A stretch of 64,000 nucleotides of DNA, taken from NCBI GenBank assembly GCA_911387785.2, contig OU426979.1, forward strand, positions 80,075,475 through 80,139,474. The letters run 5' to 3'. Source of the stretch: Aelia acuminata (lineage: Eukaryota > Arthropoda > Insecta > Hemiptera > Pentatomidae). The position numbers and the translations under genes are program-made. The notes beneath the pieces were generated by a model that was not told the DNA's origin, did no database searches, and saw only the letters and a program-made list of their open reading frames with translations. Below, one piece after another: positions 42,652 through 53,699 of the stretch (position 1 is the stretch's first letter; every line of letters starts with the position of its first letter).

Positions 42652-45600
42652 ATGGAAGAAGAAAATGCTAGAAATATTACATACTATCGATCTTATAATC
42701 ATAGTTCATGGGATCAACTGCAAAGTAAGTACTTGGTAGTTATTAACATCATTTTGTAAGTAGTACTTAGTTATTAGCTCATAAGATATGAATTAAATGT
42801 TATTTTTATGAACTGTTAGTAAATTTAGCTCAATCAAATACCAAAATGAATTATGTATCTGACAATATTTAAGCCTTAGAAATTGTTAATTATACTCTTT
42901 CTTATAATGGTTGTTATTAACTCAGGTTTATGAGATTTTGGAATAAAACAGGGCTATGAATGAAAGTTCTTCGGTTAGTTGACTTATAAATAAATGATTT
43001 ATCAATAATATTATCTTAAAATTAATTATTAATGTATTCTAAAATTGTTTAAATTGGAAAGAATACTGAAGGGTTCCCCCTCTGCTGAATCCAATGTCAA
43101 GTGCAGATGCTAAGTACCAGCACTAGATAGCAGTATTGTAGCTGTCTTGTGTATGTCCAACTGTCTTAAGTTCATGATTAATTTTTTATTACTTATGTTA
43201 GATTTAACAAGATTTTAAATTTTCAAATGAAACATTCAAAAAGTTATATGAGCTTAGAAAGTTTGGTTGATATAAGGCACCTTTCTTTCCACAGAATTGA
43301 ATTTTAACCTTATCTGATCTCATATTTACATAGTGTTGTGATATATTTTTTGACTGATTAGTAAAAGGTATTATTGTCTTATATTTTTAAATTATAAATA
43401 CTTTTTATTTATTTTTAAGTAATTTATTTCTATTTTTGCCATATTTGCTGAGTAATCCTGTTTACAGGCGTTAAGAGAATGCAAGGGGCCCGTAGAGTGA
43501 TAACTTTTTGTATTCTTATTACTGTCTTGCCAGTGATTTTATTACTGACACCGTTGTACTTAAGACATAATCGCTATGCTGATGTTACTTATTCGGTTGC
43601 GGAATCTGATATTTTGGAGATGGTGAATGGAATTTCTTCAATTTTTTGCCAGGTAAATGGTTTTTTATACTATGTTTCGTGTTTCTGTTGTCCATTCTTG
43701 AATTTCAGGCAATAGCCATTAGATTGCATTACATTCTAGTGAATAATGGAATATTTTCATTTCTCGTTAGTTAAGATTTACTTGATGTGAAAGAGAGTTA
43801 ACTGATCACATTATTTCCTGCTAAATAGAATGAACTATTTGTTTCTTAAGACCAAAATTTAATCTTTTTTACCATGGTTAGTAAAAATTTTGTAAATTAC
43901 CTATTCATTATAGAATTATTCCTACAAAGTCATAATATATTACATGTGTAAATTGGTCTAGCCACTTTACTTTGATTTTGATGACAAAATTGTTTTTATC
44001 AACTTTTTCAAAAATGGAGATAATTTTTGTTTTGCTGTGCTTAATAAAAAAAAAAAAAATTGTATAGCAAATATTTATGTCAATTTCTTTGTTCTGATTC
44101 AAGGTATTGTCTATTAGATCTTCATTTGATCCATATCTTTTATAATTGCTCATGATCATAAAACTGTTATTGCCCTGTAATCTAGAATGAATTTACTGCT
44201 TGTAGGACAACTGTTTCAGAGTTTAATTTTAATGAACCTCTTTTTAATTACTTAGCGATATTATTGTATTTTTCAAAAATCTCAAAATTTTATTCCATTG
44301 CCAGCAAACTACGTTTTTCAATTCTTATTTGTCTCTTTATTTGATTTTGCACTGGATTGTCTTTAGGAGGAAATGCTTCTTCAGCAAATCACATGTGAAT
44401 ATTTAGTTAAAAACCTTTGATATAAAATGTAAATAAATTTAGGGAATATCCATATAAGACAACATCTGCATGCTCTCAGATATATTTAGTTTTACTTAGA
44501 GAAAGCAAAATTATAATAATGTTTATAAATTATTACTTATTTTTATGAATATAAAAGAATTTGTAATACTGAATTTAATTTGGCATGTGTTTAAGTCATT
44601 TTGATATTTTAATCATTCGTTTACAAAAAATAGGCTTATATATTATCAATTAATAAAATTAATATAGTGGAATATAATTTAAATCAATTAGCATTTTTAT
44701 TAACATTAATTTAGTGCTTTGATATCCATATTTAGTTCTGTGTCCACATGTTCAGGAAAATAAGTTTTTCATTGAATCATGGAACCAAATTGTTTAGCAT
44801 CTAAAAGCTAGATTTGTCTAATTAGTTATTGGTACAAACAGGAATTGGTTGGGGGTGCGGTCAAAATCTTTGACCCATTCCCAACCAATTCCTGTTCATT
44901 ATATCTATGGTCAACTATCTTCCACCATTATTTATTGGTACATTGTGGAACATAATGCATGGAACATCAAACAACCATGCATCAAACATCAACAAAAAAG
45001 AAAAAAAAAAAAAAGAATTCATTTGAATAATTTTCTCTTTGATATTGTATTACTAATGTTAAAGATTGTCTGCCTTAACAATATCAATAAATTGTGTCAG
45101 GTTACATGCCTTAGAGGATAATTGTTTTTCTTTTTGTAATTTTCTAGAGAATTCTTGATTACGATTCTGTTGGATTCATATAATTTATTTTTCCTTATCA
45201 TCAATGTTTAAAGCCATTATACCGACTTTTTTGAGTATCTATTTTAAATAAAATTCTATAAACAATTCAAAAAATTAATCATTTATATTAAGTAAATTTT
45301 GTCAAAAAAAAAAAAAAGTAAATAAATAATCTGATCTAAGATAATTTGATTTGGAGAAAATATTACTTATAAAATATTTTGATAATGTTTATTATACAGC
45401 TGGGAACCAAATAAACAGACAGAATTTTGGATAGGTCAAAAGTCAACGTACACTTATTAAGCCATCACACTTGTAAACATTGAAAAAATTAGGATTTGTT
45501 TAATGTTAAAATGATTTGTTTATTGTGGCTCATAAGGCATAAAACCGTAAGGTCATCAATGCCTGATGTTAAAATAAGTTTAGTCTGCTTCATATTGTTA

Positions 45601-48600
45601 TTGAAATAGGAGGCTTTAGAGTTTATGATTAAATTACAATTTATTTCTTAATTTAAGTTTTTTTTTAAGTGAGTTTAAGGCAGAAAGAAATTCACCTTGC
45701 TTAACGAGAAATCATTATTAAATTTTGCGTCAAAGGGCTTTCTATGTTTGAAATAGGAAAGCAAAATTAACAAAAGCCCAGGTTGTGTTTGGACATCAAT
45801 AAAAATAATTAATTTAACCTTCTTCTTCTTCTTTTGCTTATCCCCTTCGTGCCTTTCAGCATAGCCAGGAATTCCACTCATCTCTGTTCCTTGCCAGATT
45901 CCTGGCCTGTCGGAGATCTTTGCCTCTTCCTCTGCAAAGTCTATCAATATATTCGAGATAGGACATTCTTGGGCGTCCTCTAGGTCTTCTGCCATCCGGA
46001 ACATAGTCCATCGTCTTTAGTGGGTCCCTATGTTCCTCCATCCTAACTACATGGCCGAACCATTTCAATTGGCGGGTTTGCAGAACCTCTTTCAATGGGG
46101 CAATCTCGAGTTCCTGTCGTATTCTTTCATTTCGAACATGGTCCCTTTTAGTCCTACCGGCGATTCTGCGTAAAAATTTCATTTCAGCAGCAGTGACTCT
46201 GCTCTCCTGCTTGTCTGTCAATACCCAGCTTTCTGCGCCGTACAAAAGTATTGGAAGGTACACTGATTTAAATACATGGAGCTTGACGTCCTTAGTCACC
46301 TCTCGCTTTCCTACAACAGTGTTGCAGATCTGGTAGTAGACAGCATTAGCTTTACTTATTCTGTTCGATATCTCTGAGTCCACTTTCCCAGATCTTTCTA
46401 TGACTGTTCCTAAGTAGTTGAAGTCCGTGACCACTTCCAGCTCTTCTCCATTGCAATGTACATGTATGTCTTCGATCCGTCTTCCAACTTGTAGCACCTT
46501 GCTTTTGCTGGTATTGATCTCCATCCCCTTTCGGCGAAGTTCTTCGTACCATTCATTCACTGCTTGCTGTAACTTTTCAACCGAATCAGTGATAAGAACA
46601 ACGTCATCAGCATAGAGTAGAAGCTGTATCACTACTGGACGAAGGTTTCTTCTCCCAAGGAACGTCCTTTCTGTCTTTCTTTTACATATAGCCGCCACCT
46701 CATCAATATAGATTAGAAATAACAATGGGCTTAAACTATCTCCTTGTTTGACCCCCCTTGTTATGTTGAAGTGACCAGATTCCACCCCGTTCAACCGAAC
46801 AACTCCCTTTGGGTGTTGGTAAGTGGATTTAATAGCTTCCACTAGGTTCTTTGGGACGTTCTTTGCTCTAAGAGCCTCCCATATTTCATGTCTGGGAATC
46901 GTGTCGAATGCTGCTTTAAGGTCTAGGAAAGCGAGGTATAAACTTTTATCTCGGTCCCACGATTTCTGGATAACATTTCTTAGGGAAAATATGTGGTTCT
47001 GGGTCTGCCGCCCTGGTCTAAACCCAGCTTGCTCTTCCCCAATAAGGTGTTCAACTAGGGGCCTTAGTCTTCCTTCCAGGACAGTTGTATATAGTTTGTA
47101 AACAATAGGTGAAAGGCATATGGGTCGATAGTTGGAGCATTCTGCCTGGGATCCTTTCTTGTGGATTGGGATTATGACATTATATTTCCACTCAGTTGGG
47201 ATCCTCTTTTCGTCCCAGGCTCTTTGAAAGAGAACTTGTAATGCCTTCTCTAGCTCGGGGCCACCATACTTCACAAACTCTGCCATTATATTATCTCGAC
47301 CTGGCGCTTTTCCATTCTTCATTTTCAAGATGGCTCTATATATTTCGTCTTCTTCAATCACCTCATCGAACTCATCCTCATTCCACTGTCCTTCGGAGTT
47401 CACTGGATAATTATAATCCCTGCCGAATTGTTTGTTATAATACAGCCGCCAAACTTCTAGAATGGCTTTGTCTTCTGTGACGACCTTCCCTCGCTCATTT
47501 TTCACATTTCTCATAGGTTTGCTTTTGTATCCTCTTAAAGCCTTAATTTTCCTCCAAAATTTTTTAATGTTCTCTGCATGGTCTTGTTTCAGTTTCTCTC
47601 CGAATTCGATCCATGATTTTTTCTTCGCTCTTTTGACAGCTTCCTTTGCCCTATTTCGTGCCATCACATACATCCGCCATTTATCTGGTGATTTGTCTTG
47701 ATAGTAGTCCTTCCACGCAATTTTCTTTTCCTTGATCTGAGCCCTCAGCTCTTCATTCCACCATGAAGTTCGTTTGTCTTTAGTGGATATCCTCTTCACA
47801 CCACAAACTTGAGAAGCTGAGTCCAGGATACTATCTTTTATAAACAACCATAGATCATTTAGGTTTTTGTCTGCATCGAGTTCTTGGAGCCTTTCCTTCA
47901 GGACTTGTTCATATTCTGCTCTCTTCTGGGGGTCCTCTAACTTCTTAACCTCTATCCTGTTGTACGCTTTTGCTTTAACCTTGCGTTCCTTTAGCACCCG
48001 GGTGTCAGCCACTAGTAGCATGTGGTCGCTACCTATCTCCGCACCTCGAATTACCTTCACATCTGTGAAATGCCTCCTGATGTCACGGCTATAAATAAAA
48101 TAGTCTATGACGCTATTGGCGTTTCTCTCAGTGGCTGAGAAAGTAATTTTATGGACCCGTTTGTGTGGGTAAAAGGAGTTTCCCAGAAGCAGATCGTTCT
48201 CAATACAGAACTCGATAAGGCGCTCTCCACTTTCATTTTTAATGCGCTCTCCACCATGAGGACCCATTGCACCACATGCCCTCAAGTGGTCACTGCCTGT
48301 TCTCGCATTGAGGTCTCCCATTATTAAAATACTCCTGTGGCTGTTCCTTGCTTTAACTACAGTTCGCTCCAGGTCACTGTAGAAGTGTTCTTTCTCAAGG
48401 ACGTCAGAGTCGTTTGTTGGCGCATACACTTGTATTAGAGCCCAGTCTCCGATTCGCAAATTTAAGCTTGCCATGATTATGCGAGGGCTTATTGGTTCCC
48501 ATTCTACCACTTTCTTAAATAGTTCATCCTTCATGATGATGCCAACACCTTCCACTGCTCTGCGCTCAGGGAGGACTCCTGAATAAATAAGCGTGTGCCC

Positions 48601-51600
48601 TCTATCCATCTTAACTTCACCAGAGCCTCTCTTTTTCATTTCACTTAACCCAAGAATATCTAGCCTGTATGTCATCATTTCATCGATTATTTCAACTTCT
48701 TTGCCAGTGAGTGATCTCACGTTCCAGGTTCCAATTCGTATATCCTTATCCATGCCAGGTCGTTTCCTTCTAGACTGTCCAAATCCGAGGCTATTCACTA
48801 AGTTACTTTGAATCAGGTGTAGTTACTCCTAGGCGGGTGATTGGCCCAGCCTAAAAGGCCCCGTTACCTCGGGACAACAGGTTCCTAGCTTCAATCAGGA
48901 GCCAGGGTCCCTAGATAGGTTGCCTTCGCTACGGCTAAGGAGCCCCATCTGCCCTCGCAGTTCACCAGCCTTTCTGCTGGTCTCCAGCTCCGCCTGGTGA
49001 TGCCTAGTCATGGACCCAACCGACTCCTACCGCCTTCGGCTCCATGCCAGTACTGGTGCTACTGCTGCCTCACACCAGGGATGTTTATTGACCTCCCAGT
49101 CTAGATCCGCCGTGTTCTGTTAAAGCAGGGCCACCTCGAGCAGGATGTGGTTCTTCACCACGCACGGACGGTCTTGGGTTTATAGCGTCCTTAAGACCTC
49201 CCCATTATGGTTCGCAGGCCTCTCAGCTACTCCCCTGGTGCAGAAGGAGGACCAATCTACAGGTCAACCCTGGAGAGGGTGCTACCTCCCTCCGCACCTT
49301 AACCCCATTAATTTAAGCAAAAGTTAAAAAAAAAAAAAAAAAAACCAAGAAGTAATGAACCTTAAAAACTTTCATATGTGGAATTTACTAGTACTACAAA
49401 TTAAGTGTGATTAAAAAAAAGGATAAGAATTGGCTAATCATGATACTCCTGCATTGTGAATTAGTGTAAATCCAATTATGGTAAGAAGAATATAAAGGCA
49501 ACATGTGTTTTTCAGCCGCGTAGCTAGGAGGAAACCATTATTATCGAAAAACTAAAAGAAAAAGAAATTATTGGACTTCGCAAATTCAACAAAGGTAAAA
49601 ATTAAAATAATAAGGATAGAGTGCTTTCTACTTTTAGGAATAAAAAATTAACTTATATGGAAATGACAGGAATTATGAAGTCTGGAGAGAAAAAATCTGA
49701 TGCTGTGCATATCACACAACTTTCATTTATCACCATAACTTTCATGGACTAAAAATAGACATAATTTTTTTAATTTGGCATCTTAAGTGCTATTAGAAAG
49801 GGGACAAAAAACTTTTTTTCTTTTAATGACAAATTGTTTTTGTTAATTCTATTGGTAAGTGGGTACGGTTGTCTGTACTTCATACAGTGGTGTACCAAGT
49901 ATAAAGTTGGCCTCACTTTTACTCACAGAACTTTCTGGGAATTCATTGGAATTTTTTTATATAATATATGTTATTATATATCTTCTTCAAAATTGAGTTT
50001 TAGACCGAACAAATTAGTTTTTCGTTGATATATCGTAAATAGGAATCGATAAAAGTGGTTCATAATAACGGCTGATAGTGAATTAGAATCAAATTTTCAA
50101 ATTTTGAATGCTTAATTATTTTTCAGAAAAGGAAGGCAGTATTGTATTTTTCTCAGATAGGGACAGTTAATATATCTTATTTAAATCTATACTTAAGAAA
50201 GTATTGATTGAACAAAATTGTATTCAGCTTAACAAATTACCATATGTTTATTGTTTCCGATTGATAAACATTTTTAGCAGCACACTTATTATGAAGTATT
50301 GAACTTGAGTTTTGAAAACCGAACATTCTAATTTTCTCAGGTTTAGGTTGTTCTTTTTTAACCTTTCATAGCAAGCTATCAGTCTATGCTTGCATTCTTC
50401 TAACGTAGGGTTCTGGACGATTATAACATAACAATATGACATAGCTCCATCTAGGTTACCCAAAATCTGGTCCAGGAATCTGTTGAATTCGATTGGCATG
50501 GCCTTGATTCAAAACGATATTCGATTGATGAGGTGACGTTTCGGACGTTTCCCAGTCGGCCTTGTGCTTATTAATCTTTTAGGGATTCATTCTCCACCGA
50601 GTTTCGAAATTTTACATACCTATTTTATTCACCGCACTTCTAAGCTATATTATATGTACCGAATACAGTTCACTCAGTTCGGTTTTGTGTAAACTTCTAA
50701 GTTCTCCTTTCCTCTATGGTCAATATGTTGTAGGCAATACCTTATTTTAAAAAAACCCTCTGCCTTTGCTCATCCCTCAATGTTAGCGGCCAAGTTTCAC
50801 ATCCATAAAGGACCCCAGGAAGGTGGCAGATGAGAAAATCTTATTTAAAATATTTAATGAATTTTGGTAGTAATGAAATAAAACTTTTAATTACACTCAT
50901 GATTGTAGTGTCTCTTTGAATTTGAAAGTGAACCTGTTATGATTTTCTGAAATGTGCTAATTCAAAATTGTTTTATATAGGAACATTCTCTGAAAATGAA
51001 CACACCTTTCAATGCATTTCAAGTGCAAGGAAAGCCTAAGATGGCTTCTTCAAAAAGGAAGCATATTCGTTTGAAAAAAAGCATGTCACTTCCTGATGAT
51101 ACTCTTGAGTACTGGGGATTTTTTCTTCCTACAAATTCAACAGTCACTGTGTCTGTATGTTCAAGGTAAGATTATTTATTACGTGATCCCTTCATTAAGA
51201 AAGACTCTTACATAGTTACGGTTGGGGAGAGCTTAAAGCTGGTGCACAATCGGTGGTGAACTAGCTCCTCACTGTATGAAATTTAAATGCACACTGCCCA
51301 ATTACGGTGCAGGAATTTAAAGTTGTCCCTAGTCAATCTGCAAACAGTAAACAAACACAGAAACAATATCAGAATTCCTAGAGCTATAAACATTGCTAAT
51401 CATAATTGAAATTTATTCAATATCTAGAATTATTATTTCCAAAAACAAAACAAAAAAACATTTTTTTCTCTTGTTTCAATTAAAAATGATAATTTGTTAA
51501 ACAAATTTACTAACAAAATAAAACTGCTCCATTGTTCTATTTAAAGAGGAAGATAATTTAGAGAAAATGGGAGAAAAAAAGAAAAGAAAAAAAAAAACAG

Positions 51601-52817
51601 CAACAGTTACAGCTCTAACAGTTACAGATAAGATCCAAAATAATAGACACTATGCTCAATTGCCCTGACTACTAAGAACTTTCTTAGGAAGAGACAAGAA
51701 AATTATGAGGCCTATATATCAATTAGCTTTAACTTTTCTTATTTTTGTTATTAAAACTACTTTTTGATTGTAATGGTAGAACTGAACTTAATTGCATCAA
51801 TGCAATTTATAATTATACTCCAATGCTCATCTGATTATCTTAATCTATGATATTGTTTATCTTCTTTTCCTTTGTTTAAGGTATGACGGCTCAAGAATTC
51901 TTGTTGTTAAAGGAGAAAAAAACTTGAGAAATTGTGGTTTGATGCAACCGACTCAACCTGTAGGACATATGGCAGAAGGTCAAGGCACGGTGTATGTAAA
52001 ATATAATCAGGCTGCTGTAGAAGCAGAAGTTGAAGAAGGCAGTTACAATGTTGGAAAAGAGGTCACTGATGACGATCAAGACCCCAACCAAATCAGAGAG
52101 TCACTTTTAAGGGGTGGTGATTTAGCTGATAGTAAAACAAGAAGCGGAAATACAAGGAATAGTTCATCCATTGAAAATAAAAATGATTTGGTTGAACGAA
52201 AGAGAAAACTTGAAAATGTCCTGCAGGAAGGTGTTGAAGAGGATATTCCAATAAAAAACAGAACCAAACGATATTCTCCAACCATCAGGTTAGATGGAGG
52301 AATAGCACATGGTGGTAATGCTGTGAACTATTCTGATCCAGGTAATGATTCCTCTATTTCCAGTTTTGAAAGCAGTCTGCTCACTTGTTACAGTGGACAG
52401 ATACTCCTTTCTCAAGGTTTTGATCCTCATGTTAACTGCACAGGAACTCATTACCTTGAAACTGGGCGCCATTTAAGCACTGTTCATGATGTTGTTACGG
52501 ATGGGTACTATTATTATATATTTTACAGTGATAATGACTATGTCCAAAATGATATTTATACTATCTTTGATATTTATAAGCCTACATATCAGTATGGCAA
52601 TTATTCATTTGGTTGTATAAATAAAACAGAATGTGTTTTTCCCATAAAATTTTGGTCTGATGAAGTTGTTGTTGTTGAAGTACCTACAAGAGATGGCATA
52701 GAACACGAAACAGATGATATAAGTATTTTAATTTCTAAATGTCACCCCCGTACTGCTGTATATGCAATTTTTCCTGTTGCCATGATACTTATTATCCTAT
52801 TGTGTGCTTTTGTTTGA
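42652..52817 (+). CDS. Two-pass membrane protein of APD1-4 N/middle-domain type (4 exons)
   Basis: Exons 42652-42724, 43468-43652, 50981-51165 and 51881-52817; joined 1380 nt, 459 aa, all introns GT-AG. Seen: a short cytosolic N-terminus, a membrane segment at about residues 35-56 (VITFCILITVLPVILLLTPL), a first folded stretch (YADVTYSVAESDILEMVNGI; EYWGFFLPTNSTVTVSVCSR; DGSRILVVKGEKNLRNCGL), an acidic low-complexity spacer of about 100 residues, a furin-like RTKR at 275-278, a second folded stretch with Cys pairs (LLTCYSGQILLSQGF; DGYYYYIFYSDND; CINKTECVFPIKFW; VVVVEVPTRDGIEHE; CHPR), and a C-terminal membrane segment at 439-459. Several N-glycosylation sequons place the middle outside or in the lumen. 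From memory this matches arthropod proteins with the former DUF4792/DUF4793 domains; I see no RING finger. Molecular role unknown. Intron 2 (7.3 kb) holds a full-length LINE. Confidence 0.85.
44838..44896. repeat. Tight ~28-bp hairpin
   Basis: The arms 44838-44866 and 44869-44896 pair almost completely (AACAGGAATTGGTTGGG against its complement, and GGTCAAA against TTTGACC) with a loop of only a few bases. Intron 2 of the membrane-protein gene. Source unknown. Confidence 0.75.
45818..49306 (-). mobile_element. Full-length RTE-like non-LTR retrotransposon
   Basis: About 3.49 kb, flanked by a 10-bp duplication ATTAATTTAA (45808-45817 and 49307-49316). On the minus strand: a 5' region of about 550 bp, GC-richer than its surroundings, then one long ORF (48753-45856), then only about 38 bp ending in a GAA repeat tail. 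A single EN-RT ORF without RNase H and a microsatellite-like 3' end fit the RTE clade, though clade assignment needs a tree. It lies antisense in intron 2 of the membrane-protein gene. The intact 5' region and ORF suggest a recent insertion. Confidence 0.9.
45856..48753 (-). CDS. LINE endonuclease-reverse transcriptase (965 aa)
   Basis: The first ATG is at 48753; the open frame runs on 15 codons further to a GTG at 48798. The protein nicks target DNA and copies its own RNA into it. N-terminal AP-endonuclease-like domain at about 5-250: GTWNVRSL, LGLSEMKKRG (catalytic Glu), QVYAPTND, IMGDLNARTG, SVIDYFIYS and IGSDHMLLV. RT domain at about 470-760: VIIPIHKKGSQAECSNYRPI, EEQAGFRPGRQT, LAFLDLKAAFDTIPR, GVKQGDSLSPLLFLIYIDEV and LLLYADDVVLITDS (catalytic YADD). 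The C-terminal region has TYxYQ-like KANAVYYQICN, LPILLYGAESWVL, RQLKWFGHVVRM and RRPRGRPRMSYLEYIDRL. No RNase H. The frame is uninterrupted. Confidence 0.93.
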   Translation of the reverse strand: MDKDIRIGTWNVRSLTGKEVEIIDEMMTYRLDILGLSEMKKRGSGEVKMDRGHTLIYSGVLPERRAVEGVGIIMKDELFKKVVEWEPISPRIIMASLNLRIGDWALIQVYAPTNDSDVLEKEHFYSDLERTVVKARNSHRSILIMGDLNARTGSDHLRACGAMGPHGGERIKNESGERLIEFCIENDLLLGNSFYPHKRVHKITFSATERNANSVIDYFIYSRDIRRHFTDVKVIRGAEIGSDHMLLVADTRVLKERKVKAKAYNRIEVKKLEDPQKRAEYEQVLKERLQELDADKNLNDLWLFIKDSILDSASQVCGVKRISTKDKRTSWWNEELRAQIKEKKIAWKDYYQDKSPDKWRMYVMARNRAKEAVKRAKKKSWIEFGEKLKQDHAENIKKFWRKIKALRGYKSKPMRNVKNERGKVVTEDKAILEVWRLYYNKQFGRDYNYPVNSEGQWNEDEFDEVIEEDEIYRAILKMKNGKAPGRDNIMAEFVKYGGPELEKALQVLFQRAWDEKRIPTEWKYNVIIPIHKKGSQAECSNYRPICLSPIVYKLYTTVLEGRLRPLVEHLIGEEQAGFRPGRQTQNHIFSLRNVIQKSWDRDKSLYLAFLDLKAAFDTIPRHEIWEALRAKNVPKNLVEAIKSTYQHPKGVVRLNGVESGHFNITRGVKQGDSLSPLLFLIYIDEVAAICKRKTERTFLGRRNLRPVVIQLLLYADDVVLITDSVEKLQQAVNEWYEELRRKGMEINTSKSKVLQVGRRIEDIHVHCNGEELEVVTDFNYLGTVIERSGKVDSEISNRISKANAVYYQICNTVVGKREVTKDVKLHVFKSVYLPILLYGAESWVLTDKQESRVTAAEMKFLRRIAGRTKRDHVRNERIRQELEIAPLKEVLQTRQLKWFGHVVRMEEHRDPLKTMDYVPDGRRPRGRPRMSYLEYIDRLCRGRGKDLRQARNLARNRDEWNSWLC
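49326..49344 (+). repeat. A run next to the LINE target duplication
   Basis: Nineteen A residues just outside the 5' target duplication of the minus-strand LINE; belongs to the insertion site, not to the element. Confidence 0.7.
49690..50150 (-). mobile_element. Unclassified non-autonomous element, copy D (diverged)
   Basis: Begins AATCTGATGCTGTGCATATC, ACACAACTTTCATTTATCAC and later has TGATATATCGTAAATAGGAA and a TTTTCAG...CAGTATTGTATTT end. Order and orientation equal those of copy C (26590-27130). Divergence is higher than between the other copies. Confidence 0.4.
50248..50510 (-). pseudogene. Gypsy-type reverse-transcriptase fragment
   Basis: Minus strand: MPIEFNRFLDQILGNLDGAM, SYCYVIIVQNPTLEECKHRL, YERLKKNNLNLRKLECSVFK, TQVQYF. 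This is the palm region of gypsy/Ty3 RT (FQRFMD, YVDDILV, HLEHLxxVFERLxxxNLxLxxxKCxFF), with the catalytic YVDD replaced by YVII. Upstream and downstream pol are gone. It lies antisense in intron 2 of the membrane-protein gene. Confidence 0.75.
50690..50815 (-). pseudogene. LINE RT C-terminal scrap
   Basis: Minus strand reads LPGVLYGCETWPLTLRDEQR then a stop and NILTIEERRT, typical of the region after the RT palm of LINEs. Only about 40 codons remain. Confidence 0.6.
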
Positions 52818-53690
52818 TTATACTAAATAGAACAATATAAATATTCCCTCATGGCATCTGATTGGAGTTTTTGATTAATCTACATGGTTGGCTCTTCTAA
52901 TCAAAAATCGGTTATGTTATATACACATAGTTGTTGATATAAATAATGTCTTTCATCTCTCATCATTATTTGATGTCTTACTACTAATAAATGGACAGTT
53001 TTCTAGAAACATTAGCAGTCGCTCATCTAATGTGATGCTTTTAGTTTATTATTTCTTGTCATTTACTACATTCAATCAGCTTTTGTGATTTAAGTTTTGA
53101 AAATACTTAGTTATTTTTGCCATATCTTCCTTTATATATATTTTATAATTAAGCAATTAAAATTAAACTAGGTTACAAAATCATATCTCTCCTAGCCAAA
53201 AAAATAGCAACCAATCAAATATTTTTATGAGTATTGATGCAATGATTGCACTATCGTGAACTAATTTTTATACTTGAGGAGTACATTGATTAGGTTGTTT
53301 TCTTTTTCAATTGTAAGACACAAATGATTTGAAATTATCTAATGAAGATAGGGCTTTAAATTGACTATCCTTGAGTTAAATTTTATTATGTTCTTGTCGA
53401 CAGTTAATATTATTTGCCTCTGTTCATATATACAAACTACTTTTGTTCTTTTTTTTATGTCACTGGGGCCTAGCCTGGCCCTGCGGATTGATTTAAAATA
53501 ATGTGATGACTTCATGTTGCATTTTAAATTTACATGGAGTTTTATATTCATTGTTTTACATGTTATTAAGATTTTATATATTATTCTAGTCCTGGAAAGT
53601 CCTTCCTATATATGTACAAATATGAAACAGCATCACTCCAGTTTTATCTTTTTCTATTTTTGGTATGCATTAATACAATAAAAAAATGTA
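52818..53690 (+). other. 3' UTR of the membrane-protein gene
   Basis: AT-rich sequence after the stop at 52817, ending at an AATAAA at 53677-53682 that can serve as polyadenylation signal. Extent inferred. Confidence 0.45.
53677..53682 (+). terminator. Candidate polyadenylation signal
   Basis: First AATAAA after the stop codon of the upstream gene, about 860 bp downstream of it. Other AATAAA-like sequences follow, so a longer UTR is possible. Confidence 0.4.
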
Positions 53691-53699
53691 TTTATATTA

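Noticed and set aside
48754..48798. Start of the LINE ORF at 48798
   Set aside because: That codon is GTG; the first in-frame ATG at 48753 precedes the endonuclease domain directly.
46352..48811. Several open frames on the plus strand opposite the LINE ORF
   Set aside because: All are shadows of the 965-codon minus-strand ORF and have no motifs of their own.
49326..49344. A run as poly-A tail of a plus-strand retroelement
   Set aside because: It lies outside the 10-bp duplication of the minus-strand LINE and no plus-strand retroelement body precedes it.
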